Shown: piece after piece, positions 33,813 through 41,226 of the stretch | Position numbering within the stretch: the stretch's first letter is position 1 | Layout of the letters: every line of letters begins with the position of its first letter | Notes under the pieces: generated by a model | What the model saw: the letters and a program-made list of their open reading frames with translations, nothing else | Told to the model about the DNA's origin: nothing | Database searches by the model: none | Translations under genes and position numbers: made by a program | Assembly: GCA_037385685.1 (NCBI GenBank) | Contig: JARRMW010000005.1 | Span: 1 to 64,000, forward strand | From: Sva-25 sp037385685 | Lineage (GTDB): Bacteria; Pseudomonadota; Gammaproteobacteria; Chromatiales; Chromatiaceae | Reading direction: 5' to 3' | Length of the DNA: 64,000 nucleotides

Positions 33813-34767
33813 CCGCGAAATGGTCCCAGGCATGTCCCGGCCGGCGCATGATTCCCGCCTCGTCAACGAAACGCAGACCGGGATCCGACTCGATCCTCCC
33901 GATCCGTGTCACCTCGCAATCGAGCTCCGGCAGCACAGCCCGCAGCGCCTCCTCCCGCGAGGGTGGTACGGTGAAGAGCAGCTCGTAGTCGTCTCCGGCC
34001 GTGAGCGGCAGTTGCCAGTCGTCATACCGCTGCATGAAAGCCTGTGTCTCCTGCATCAGCGGCAGGCGTTCGAGTTCAACGATTGCACCGCAACCGCTCG
34101 CATCGAGAACATGCTGCAGGTCACCTGCAAGACCATCCGAGAGATCGATGCAGGCCGATGCAATGCCTGCGAGGGAACGACCGGTCCCGACACGCGGCTC
34201 GGGCTGCTCGAGACGCCTGCGCAAGCTGTCGGGAACCTCTTCATCACCAGCCAGCAACTGCTTGAGCGCAGCACCTGCGCCGCCAAGCGAACCGGTTACG
34301 TAAAGAGCCTCCCCCGGGCGCGCACCACTGCGCAGCAGCGCCCTGCCGGGCTCGACCAGGCCATGTGCCTGCAGCGTGAAAGCCATCGGCCCGCGCGTGG
34401 TATCGCCGCCAACGAGCTGCACGGCATGCTGCCGGGCCAGTGTCGAAAAACCCTCCATGAAGGCATCAAGCCAGGACTCGTCGATGCCAGGGAGCGTTAC
34501 AGCGAGCGTGGCCCAGGCCGGTTCTGCACCCATGGCAGCCAGATCACTGAGGTTGACGGCCAGCACCTTCCAGCCGAGCCGCCACGGATCCGTCCCGGGC
34601 AGGAAATGACGCCCCGCAACGAGGGTGTCCATGGTAACGACAAGCTGCCTGCCAGGCGGAATATCGAGCAGGGCGCAGTCATCACCACACCCCAGAGAAA
34701 CATCCGCCCGCATGACAGCGGGCGAAGCAAAGAAGTTGTCGATCAGCGAGAACTCACCACCCGTCAT
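33802..34767 (-). CDS. thiL: Thiamine-monophosphate kinase
   Basis: Phosphorylates thiamine monophosphate to the active diphosphate. The N-terminal part shows GCGDDCALLDIPPGRQLVVTMDTLV (metal-binding aspartates), the AVNLSDLAAMGAEPAW segment and GGDTTRGP, then CIDLSDGLAGDLQHVL and AGDDYELLFTVP. At 321 residues the length is typical. Overlaps nusB by 4 nt and pgpA by 11 nt. Confidence 0.95.
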   Translation of the reverse strand: MTGGEFSLIDNFFASPAVMRADVSLGCGDDCALLDIPPGRQLVVTMDTLVAGRHFLPGTDPWRLGWKVLAVNLSDLAAMGAEPAWATLAVTLPGIDESWLDAFMEGFSTLARQHAVQLVGGDTTRGPMAFTLQAHGLVEPGRALLRSGARPGEALYVTGSLGGAGAALKQLLAGDEEVPDSLRRRLEQPEPRVGTGRSLAGIASACIDLSDGLAGDLQHVLDASGCGAIVELERLPLMQETQAFMQRYDDWQLPLTAGDDYELLFTVPPSREEALRAVLPELDCEVTRIGRIESDPGLRFVDEAGIMRRPGHAWDHFADED

Positions 34768-35189
34768 GAAGCTGTCTTTTCAAACGGCCGCAGGGTCTTT
34801 CCAAGCTTGTCGAGGACGCCATTGACGTAGCGATGTCCCTGCTCTGCACCAAACACCTTGGCAAGCTCGACAGCTTCATTGATCACGACCCGATAGGGAA
34901 CCTCCGGGTGCATCGCCAGTTCATAGACGCCGAGGCGGAGTACCGCACGTTCTACCGGATCCACCTTTTCGACGTCACGATCGAGCAACGGCTGCAGGTG
35001 CCCGTCGAGTGTATCGACGTTCTTCGCCACGCCGGTCAGGAGGTCGCGAAAATAACCGACATCAAACCTGCCCGTGTCCTGGTCGACGAGAAACTGGTTG
35101 ATGATCTCCCCGAGATCATCACCGGTCATCTGCCATTGGTAGAGCGCCTGCAATGCGTGACGGCGTGCCTGGTGGCGTTTTTTTGACAT
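34764..35189 (-). CDS. nusB: Transcription antitermination factor NusB
   Basis: Binds boxA RNA with S10 (NusE) to promote rRNA antitermination. The 141 residues are all-helical, starting with an arginine-rich RHQARRHALQALYQWQM and showing VDPVERAVLRLGVYEL, VPYRVVINEAVELAKVFG and YVNGVLDKL. It starts 8 nt after ribH, the standard ribH-nusB pair, and overlaps thiL by 4 nt. Confidence 0.96.
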   Translation of the reverse strand: MSKKRHQARRHALQALYQWQMTGDDLGEIINQFLVDQDTGRFDVGYFRDLLTGVAKNVDTLDGHLQPLLDRDVEKVDPVERAVLRLGVYELAMHPEVPYRVVINEAVELAKVFGAEQGHRYVNGVLDKLGKTLRPFEKTAS

Positions 35190-35197
35190 GGGACGCT

Positions 35198-35665
35198 TCA
35201 GATCTGGCGCAGCAGGTTGACCATTTCGATAGCGGATGCCGCGGCCTCACCGCCCTTGTTGCCCGCCTTGGTGCCGGCACGCTCGATGGCCTGCTCGATG
35301 GTATCGACTGTCAGGACCCCGAACGCGATCGGGACACCGTGTTTCAGCATGACCTGGGACATACCCTTCACGCACTCGCCGGCAACATACTCGAAATGTG
35401 GTGTACCACCGCGAATAACGGCGCCAAGCGCAACGATGGCGTCATAGCCACCCTTTTCGGCGACCTTTTCGAGTACCAGCGGCATCTCAAACGCCCCCGG
35501 CAGTCGCACAACCGTGATGTCGTCATCACTGGCGCCATGGCGCTTCAGCGTATCGATCGCACCCGCCTCGAGGCTGTCGACGACGAAGCTGTTCCAGCGC
35601 GAAACCACGATACAGAATTTTGCACCACTGACTGTCAGCGCCCCTTCAATTGTTTTCATACTCAT
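35198..35665 (-). CDS. ribH: 6,7-dimethyl-8-ribityllumazine synthase
   Basis: Penultimate enzyme of riboflavin synthesis, condensing 5-amino-6-ribitylaminouracil with the four-carbon product of RibB. The 155 residues show FCIVVSRWNSFV, RLPGAFEMPL, ALGAVIRGGTPHFEYV (catalytic His region) and PIAFGVLTVDTIEQAIERAGTKAGNKG. It lies 8 nt after ribBX, so substrate-producing and substrate-using enzymes are adjacent. Confidence 0.96.
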   Translation of the reverse strand: MSMKTIEGALTVSGAKFCIVVSRWNSFVVDSLEAGAIDTLKRHGASDDDITVVRLPGAFEMPLVLEKVAEKGGYDAIVALGAVIRGGTPHFEYVAGECVKGMSQVMLKHGVPIAFGVLTVDTIEQAIERAGTKAGNKGGEAAASAIEMVNLLRQI

Positions 35666-35673
35666 CTCCCGGT

Positions 35674-36774
35674 TCAGTCGTGATCAACGAACTCCACGAC
35701 TTCAAGATTAAACCCGTGAAGGCCATGCAGGTTGATCGGTGCACTCATGACGCGCATCCTGCCGACCCCGACATCATTCAGGATCTGTGCGCCGGCGCCA
35801 AGTGTTCTGCGCTCGCGCCGCTGATCCTGTGGCCGCCGGTCGCGACCGGCGATGCGTTCAATATGGCTGACGAAATCGCGGCCGGTGTCGTGATTGCGAA
35901 GGACGACAATCACCCCCTCACCGGCATCGCTGATCTGCTTCATGGCGCTTCGCAGCGGCCAGCCGCAACCTTCCACTTCCGCGTCGAAAAGGTCGCAGAT
36001 GGAGTTCTGCACATGCACGCGCACGAGCGTTGGCCTGTCCGGAGCCGGATTGCCTTTCACCAGCGCAACATGGACCTCCCGGTCAATCGTATCCTCGTAG
36101 GCGATTGCGCGATATTCACCATAGGCAGTCGGCATGGTGCATTCGTTGACGCGCATGACGGTCTTTTCATTCTTGATGCGATACTGGATAAGGTCTTCGA
36201 TGGTACCGATCTTGAGACCGTGCTGTTCCGCGAAGACCTCGAGATCAGGACGGCGAGCCATGCTGCCGTCCTCGTTGAGGATCTCGACGATGACAGCAGC
36301 CGGGCTGAAACCGGCCATGCGCGCCAGGTCGCAGCCCGCTTCGGTATGGCCGGCGCGCACGAGAGTACCACCAGGCTGGGCCATCAGGGGGAAGATATGG
36401 CCGGGCTGGACGATGTCCTGCGGGCGAGCATTCTCGGCGACGGCTGCCTGGATCGTCGTGGAGCGGTCAGCCGCGGAGATACCTGTCGTGACGCCCTCGG
36501 CGGCCTCGATCGAGATGGTGAAATTGGTTGCCTGGACCTGTTCGTTGGTGTTGACCATGAGGGGCAGACGCAGCTGTTCGCAACGCTCGCGTGTCAGGGT
36601 CAGGCAGATCAGGCCCCGGCCATGGGTCGCCATGAAGTTGATCGCATCCGGCGTGACACAGTCGGCGGCCATGAGCAGATCGCCCTCGTTTTCGCGATCT
36701 TCGTCGTCCATGATGACGACCATCTTGCCCTGTCGCAGGTCCTCGATGATTTCTTCGATGGAATTGAGCGGCAT
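35674..36774 (-). CDS. ribB: 3,4-dihydroxy-2-butanone-4-phosphate synthase with degenerate GTP cyclohydrolase II domain (RibBX)
   Basis: The N-terminal domain (about 1-200) is an intact RibB: MDDEDRENEGDLLMAA (acidic/Glu catalytic loop), HGRGLICL, TTGISAADR and HTEAGCDLARMAG. The C-terminal part (about 205-366) resembles GTP cyclohydrolase II (LVRVHVQNSICDLF, GAGAQILNDVGV) but lacks the zinc cysteines of the family GECLTGD and RCDCG segments. It is therefore the variant known as RibBX, in which only the RibB reaction is expected, and a separate ribA should exist elsewhere. It lies 85 nt after hemE and 8 nt before ribH. Confidence 0.9.
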   Translation of the reverse strand: MPLNSIEEIIEDLRQGKMVVIMDDEDRENEGDLLMAADCVTPDAINFMATHGRGLICLTLTRERCEQLRLPLMVNTNEQVQATNFTISIEAAEGVTTGISAADRSTTIQAAVAENARPQDIVQPGHIFPLMAQPGGTLVRAGHTEAGCDLARMAGFSPAAVIVEILNEDGSMARRPDLEVFAEQHGLKIGTIEDLIQYRIKNEKTVMRVNECTMPTAYGEYRAIAYEDTIDREVHVALVKGNPAPDRPTLVRVHVQNSICDLFDAEVEGCGWPLRSAMKQISDAGEGVIVVLRNHDTGRDFVSHIERIAGRDRRPQDQRRERRTLGAGAQILNDVGVGRMRVMSAPINLHGLHGFNLEVVEFVDHD

Positions 36775-36859
36775 CTCAAACAGAAATAAAAAAGCAAAGA
36801 GCGCTATTCTATCCCATGCGCTGAGTGGTTACACGGGGAAATCGGGATAACTGCGTGGC

Positions 36860-37924
36860 TCAGAGATGATATTCCCGACTGTGCCTGTGTACCGCCTCGA
36901 TCATGGCTGCCGCGTGTTCCGGTGGAATCTCCGGGTGAATCCCGTGACCGAGGTTGAAGACATGACCGGGGCCCTTGCCAAAATCCGCGAGAATCTTCTG
37001 CACCTCTTTTTCGATCCGCTCCGGCGATGAGTAGAGCACGCACGGATCCATGTTGCCTTGCAGCGCCACGCGGTCGCCGACCTGTCGGCGTGCCTCGCCG
37101 ATGTTGATCGTCCAGTCGAGCCCCAGCGCATCGGGTCCCGCATCGGCCATGGCGTCAAGCCACAGGGAACCGCCTTTCGTAAAGAGAATGCACGGGACAC
37201 GGCGGCCATCGTGCTCCCTCGTGAGCCCGGCGATAATGCGCTGCATGTAGCCCAGCGAGAACTCGCGATAATCATCCGGTGTCAGTACGCCTCCCCAGGT
37301 ATCGAACAGCATCACAGCCTGGGCCCCGGCCGCGATCTGGGCGTTGAGATAGAGGGTGACCGAATCGGCGAGCTTGTCCAGCAGCGCATGCATCAGCTCC
37401 GGCTTCTCGAACATCATGCCCTTGGAGAGTGAAAAGTTCTTGGTGCTGCCACCCTCGACCATGTAGGTGGCAAGCGTCCAGGGGCTACCCGAGAACCCGA
37501 TCAGCGGGACACGGCCGTCAAGCTCGCGACGGATGGTGCGCACGGCATCCATGACATAGCCCAGATCGTCTTCCGGATCCGGCACCCCGATCGCGTCCAC
37601 ATCGGCCTGTGTACGCACCGGGCGTTCGAATTTCGGCCCCTCGCCCTCGCCGAAATAGAGCCCCAGTTGCATGGCGTCAGGAATTGTGAGGATGTCCGAG
37701 AACAGGATGGCAGCATCCAGCGGGAAACGCTCGAGCGGCTGGATTGTGACCTCGCAGGCAAGATCCGGGGTCTTGCAGAGCGTGAGGAAGTCACCCGCCT
37801 TGCTGCGCGTGGCCCTGTATTCCGGAAGATAGCGTCCCGCCTGGCGCATCATCCAGACAGGTGTCACGTCGACGGGCTCACGCATCAGTGCGCGCAGAAA
37901 ACGATCATTTTTCAATTCACTCAC
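36860..37924 (-). CDS. hemE: Uroporphyrinogen decarboxylase
   Basis: Removes four carboxyl groups from uroporphyrinogen III in haem synthesis. The start region LKNDRFLRALMREPVDVTPVWMMRQAGRYLPEYR carries the PVWxMRQAGRY signature, and later GFSGSPWTLATYMVEGG and MLFDTWGG are conserved. I chose the GTG at 37924 (VSELKND read as M), which gives 354 residues, the E. coli length; the in-frame TTG at 37951 would add nine residues. It is divergent from the gamma carbonic anhydrase gene. Confidence 0.95.
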   Translation of the reverse strand: MSELKNDRFLRALMREPVDVTPVWMMRQAGRYLPEYRATRSKAGDFLTLCKTPDLACEVTIQPLERFPLDAAILFSDILTIPDAMQLGLYFGEGEGPKFERPVRTQADVDAIGVPDPEDDLGYVMDAVRTIRRELDGRVPLIGFSGSPWTLATYMVEGGSTKNFSLSKGMMFEKPELMHALLDKLADSVTLYLNAQIAAGAQAVMLFDTWGGVLTPDDYREFSLGYMQRIIAGLTREHDGRRVPCILFTKGGSLWLDAMADAGPDALGLDWTINIGEARRQVGDRVALQGNMDPCVLYSSPERIEKEVQKILADFGKGPGHVFNLGHGIHPEIPPEHAAAMIEAVHRHSREYHL

Positions 37925-37999
37925 GGTAAATTCCAGCTCACAGAGCGACAAATGCGCGCTATTCTAGCATTCCTCGTCAGCAGGCCACAGAGCAACCCC

Positions 38000-38542
38000 A
38001 TGCCACCCGTTCGCAGCTTTGACAAACATCATCCGCTCATCCATGCGTCGGCATGGATCGATCCGACCGCCCTCGTGATCGGCGATGTCGTGCTGGGCGC
38101 GAACAGCAGCATCTGGCCTATGAGCGTGGTGCGTGGCGATGTCAACAGCATCCGGATCGGTAGTAACACCAACATTCAGGATGGTTCTGTGCTGCATGTC
38201 TCTCATCAAGGCGATTATGGAGAAGGCGCTGCACTGACGATCGGCGACGAAGTCACCGTTGGCCACAAGGTCATTCTGCATGCCTGTACCATCGGAAATC
38301 GCTGCCTGATCGGGATGGGGTCCGTCGTCATGGACAATGTGGTTGTCGGGGACGAAGTGATCCTCGGCGCCGGCTCGCTGGTGCCCGAGGGCAAGCACCT
38401 CGAAAGCGGCCATCTCTATCTCGGCCATCCTGCCGTCAGGAAACGGCCTCTGACAGAACGCGAGCGCAAGTGGCTGAAGTATTCTGCCGGCCATTACGTC
38501 AGGCTTATGCAACAGCACCGGACATCTCTCGAAAGCGGATGA
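38000..38542 (+). CDS. Gamma carbonic anhydrase family protein (YrdA-like hexapeptide-repeat)
   Basis: Left-handed parallel beta-helix trimer. The 180 residues begin MPPVRSFDKHHPLIH and then show hexapeptide repeats with SSIWPMSVVRGDVNSIRIG, NTNIQDGSVLHVSH, VTVGHKVILHACTIG and LIGMGSVVMDNVVVG. Three histidines (in LHVSH, VGHKV and LHACT) fit the zinc site of the gamma carbonic anhydrase family. Activity cannot be judged from sequence; many family members have none demonstrated. An in-frame ATG at 37952 would add sixteen residues; I prefer 38000 for alignment to the family. Divergent from hemE. Confidence 0.9.
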   Translation: MPPVRSFDKHHPLIHASAWIDPTALVIGDVVLGANSSIWPMSVVRGDVNSIRIGSNTNIQDGSVLHVSHQGDYGEGAALTIGDEVTVGHKVILHACTIGNRCLIGMGSVVMDNVVVGDEVILGAGSLVPEGKHLESGHLYLGHPAVRKRPLTERERKWLKYSAGHYVRLMQQHRTSLESG

Positions 38543-38818
38543 TTCACTGGCCACCGGCCTTCCAGATCGCCTCCGAATCAGCCCCGCAATGATCCTGCTT
38601 CATGGTTTTCCCTGAGTGGTAGCCTTCCTGACAGAGGGCAACGCGTTTAGTAACTTATCGCAAAAAGTTCAATGAAGGTGTGCAAATATCACAAAAATGT
38701 TGCAAAATCTGAAAATCCCTGACTAGCGGACTGACAGGCAAGGATTGCCTAAGAGGTGAGAAAGACAACAAACACCGTCAGAGTGTATAACCAAACTGAG
38801 CGGGATCAAGATACCAAG

Positions 38819-39523
38819 ATGGATAAACTACCACACATTGTGCTGCTTGAAGATGATCGTCCGACACTGGAGATGTACAACACCTACCTCTCCGAAACAG
38901 GCCTGAAAATTTCAACTGCAGATAGCTGCAGCCAGGCCAGGGAACTGCTGAAGAAGGGTGATGTCGATCTGGCTGTGATCGATCTCAACCTGCCTGACGG
39001 TGACGGCATCGAGCTTCTCAAGGAGATTCGCCATATCTCCACCATACCAGTCATCGTGGTCACCTCCCGCGAGGATGAGATCGACAAGATTGTCGGGCTC
39101 GAACTCGGAGCTGACGACTACCTTGTAAAGCCTGTCTCACCGAGAGAGTTGCGGCTCAGGGCCGGCAACATCATCAAGCGGTCGACCCAGTCGCATGAAA
39201 TTGTCCAGAAAGAAGCCCTGAAGAGCTGTGCCGGAATTACGCTCGACATGGAGCAGCGGCAGGCCATCCTGAACGAAAATGAGTATATCGACCTGACCAA
39301 CGGGGAATTCGAGCTTCTCAGCGCTCTTTTCGAGAATCCGGAACGTCCCATCTCACGCCAGTATCTGCTAGACAGGATCAGTGGCTACACCAGTGACTCA
39401 CAGAGCCGATCAATCGATACACTGGTCTACCGCTTGCGCTCGAAATTGAGGCTGGAGGCAGGCAAGGTCATTCTGACCGTCCACGGATTCGGCTACAAAC
39501 TCGTCTGCAACGGAAACAAATAA
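38819..39523 (+). CDS. Two-component response regulator, OmpR/PhoB (winged-helix) family
   Basis: The receiver domain (about 1-120) has LLEDD, the phospho-acceptor Asp at about residue 55 (VIDLNLPDGDG) and the switch Thr and Lys (VVTSRE, LVKPVSPREL). The C-terminal winged-helix domain (about 135-234) ends in HGFGYKLV, and includes LTNGEFELLSALFENPERPISR and RSIDTLVYRLRSKL, all typical of ArcA/TorR-like regulators. Starting at 38819 puts the receiver at residue 7; a GTG at 38756 would add 21 residues. No sensor kinase is adjacent. A REC-HPt protein converges on it with 6 bp between stops. Confidence 0.9.
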   Translation: MDKLPHIVLLEDDRPTLEMYNTYLSETGLKISTADSCSQARELLKKGDVDLAVIDLNLPDGDGIELLKEIRHISTIPVIVVTSREDEIDKIVGLELGADDYLVKPVSPRELRLRAGNIIKRSTQSHEIVQKEALKSCAGITLDMEQRQAILNENEYIDLTNGEFELLSALFENPERPISRQYLLDRISGYTSDSQSRSIDTLVYRLRSKLRLEAGKVILTVHGFGYKLVCNGNK

Positions 39524-39529
39524 AGCTGC

Positions 39530-40258
39530 CTAGGCCAGCAGGCGATTGACCTGTTCCCTGTCCGGCGTGATCTGATGGATGACGGATTCGACGGGTCCGA
39601 TGCAATCGGCAAAATTGCCCTGCTCGCACAACCGCTGTGTCTCCTTGAGCTTTGTCCGTGATGCAAGCAAACCGTAATTCGCACAGCTGCCAGCGAGCTT
39701 GTGTGCAAGATCAGAGGCCGCCTTGCTGTCCTTTTCCCTGATCAGTTGCAACAATTCCTGCAATCCTTTCTCGAGGTCGATAAAAAACATCTCGATCAGT
39801 TTCCAGACCTTTTCCTTGCCAACCACCTCGACCAGCTGGCTCAGCGCAGTAGGATCAAACGCAGTGGTATCCTCACCTCCCGGATTTTGACCCTCTCCGG
39901 CGCCACTCTCCAGCAGGCGAGCGATTTCGGCGGGTAACGCGGGGCGCTTCAGGACGCTGAGCATCCCTTTCTGCTTCGCCGCCTCGATCAGTTGCGAATC
40001 AGGTTCAGTGCTCAGACCAATCACCGGTGGAGCAAGCTGGCCGGGTTTGACAGAGTGATGCAGCGTCTCGTAAAGCTCGAAACCGCTCATGTCGGGCAGG
40101 TTGATATCCGTGAGAACAACATCGAATCTGTTGTCTGGCATCATGGCCAATGCCTCTTCGCCACTCTCCACACAGACGGGAAAATCGCCATTACGCACAA
40201 AGAGCTGATGCATCATTTCGCGGCTGAGGAAATCATCACCGACGATGAGTAATCGCAT
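39530..40258 (-). CDS. Receiver-HPt phosphorelay protein
   Basis: A 242-residue cytosolic protein: receiver domain (about 1-115) with the GDD acidic pair, phospho-acceptor Asp at about residue 51 (TDINLPDMSGFE) and Lys in VLKRP, joined by a flexible GAGEGQNPGGED linker to a histidine phosphotransfer domain (about 135-242) with DLAHKLAGSCANYGL, whose His at about 186 is the phosphorylated residue. No kinase or output domain is present. It converges on the response regulator, so they may form part of a phosphorelay with a kinase encoded elsewhere. Confidence 0.88.
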   Translation of the reverse strand: MRLLIVGDDFLSREMMHQLFVRNGDFPVCVESGEEALAMMPDNRFDVVLTDINLPDMSGFELYETLHHSVKPGQLAPPVIGLSTEPDSQLIEAAKQKGMLSVLKRPALPAEIARLLESGAGEGQNPGGEDTTAFDPTALSQLVEVVGKEKVWKLIEMFFIDLEKGLQELLQLIREKDSKAASDLAHKLAGSCANYGLLASRTKLKETQRLCEQGNFADCIGPVESVIHQITPDREQVNRLLA

Positions 40259-40630
40259 GAGACTAAACCCCGGAATATTCCGGCGCTGACAGCCGCAACC
40301 GGGACTCTGTTGTTCGAGAGGAAATCATCATTATTATTCTAACCCGACTCCTGTTGCAGGCGATGTTGATAAAAGGCAGTTGCTCATTCATCCCCGGACA
40401 ACCGGAAGGTTCAAGCCACTTTCAGAGTTGTCCCGGCAAGCCGGGACGATCGCAACCAAGCACACACACACCCTTGAGAACCCTGGCCTGATGTTGTCCT
40501 TCCATGAGCAACTGCCGAGATAGAAGTCTATGCAAAGCACAACAACGGTTATTGACAATGCAGTAAACAAATCGTCACGCTACGAATTGTTTACAATCTG
40601 TTTTCAGACCGTTGAGAGTAACGACTCGAG
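40259..40630. other. Intergenic stretch before sprT with an imperfect palindrome
   Basis: About 372 bp without a convincing gene. It contains a GC hairpin GTCCCGGC / GCCGGGAC (40430-40437, 40440-40447), a TTGACA hexamer at 40552 without a well-placed -10, and an imperfect 10-base palindrome AAACAAATCG / CGAATTGTTT (40565-40574 and 40583-40592, one mismatch) about 40 nt before sprT. Open frames here are short and lack ribosome binding sites. Confidence 0.5.
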
Positions 40631-41167
40631 ATGCCCGCAGAACTCGATGAAAGACAGAAAAGGCTGGTCGCCCGGCAGGTCCGGCAGTGCATCAAAAGAG
40701 CCAGCGATGCACTTGGTTGCAGGCTGACACTGCCTGACATCCATTTCGATCTTCAGGGACGTGCAGCCGGCCAGTTCTGCCTCAGGCAGAACACCCTGCA
40801 GCTGCGCTTCAACAGCGCGCTGTTTAGCCGCTATTTCGATGAAAATCTCGCACAGACCGTGCCCCACGAGGTTGCCCACTACCTCGTCTATGTACTCTTC
40901 ATGAAAACGCGTAAAAAGCGGGTGCGTCCGCACGGGCCGGAGTGGCAATCGATGATGCGCTTGCTGGGTGCAACGCCGGAGACACGCCACAGCTTCAGCC
41001 TTGATGGAATCCCCGTGCGCCGCGAACAGCGCTTTGCCTGGAACTGTGACTGCCGAACCCATTCGATTGCCAAGCGCACGCACCTCAGAATGCTGCGCGG
41101 CGAACAGCGCGTCTGCATCACTTGCGGGAGCCTGCTGCAATTCCCTGCTGACACCAGTGACTCTTGA
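40631..41167 (+). CDS. sprT: SprT-family zinc metalloprotease
   Basis: A 178-residue cytosolic protein with the zinc-protease motif HEVAH (in TVPHEVAHYLVY) and a C-terminal zinc-ribbon-like part with CDC and CITCGS cysteines. This is the bacterial relative of the SPRTN protease domain. Bacterial function is not well established. Conserved spots include LRQNTLQLRFN and RPHGPEWQSMMRLLG. Upstream GAGAG/CTCGAG gives only a weak ribosome binding site. The stop lies 24 nt before the metH -10 hexamer. Confidence 0.88.
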   Translation: MPAELDERQKRLVARQVRQCIKRASDALGCRLTLPDIHFDLQGRAAGQFCLRQNTLQLRFNSALFSRYFDENLAQTVPHEVAHYLVYVLFMKTRKKRVRPHGPEWQSMMRLLGATPETRHSFSLDGIPVRREQRFAWNCDCRTHSIAKRTHLRMLRGEQRVCITCGSLLQFPADTSDS

Positions 41168-41190
41168 TCCGCCCGGCCCGGCGGATCGCG

Positions 41191-41226
41191 TATAATGGCG
41201 GGAATTTTTTTCGACGCTTTCCCGCC
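41191..41226 (+). promoter_or_regulatory. metH -10 region and start-proximal hairpin
   Basis: A perfect -10 TATAAT (41191-41196) lies 31 nt before the metH ATG, so the mRNA leader would be only about 24 nt and contains no Shine-Dalgarno sequence. Directly between them is an 8-bp inverted repeat GGCGGGAA / TTCCCGCC (41197-41204 and 41219-41226) whose second arm abuts the ATG. The -35 is unclear (TTGATC is too far, 21 nt). Confidence 0.5.

Noticed and set aside
40388..40570. Small minus-strand open frame before sprT
   Set aside because: No ribosome binding site, no recognisable sequence, rich in chance cysteines.
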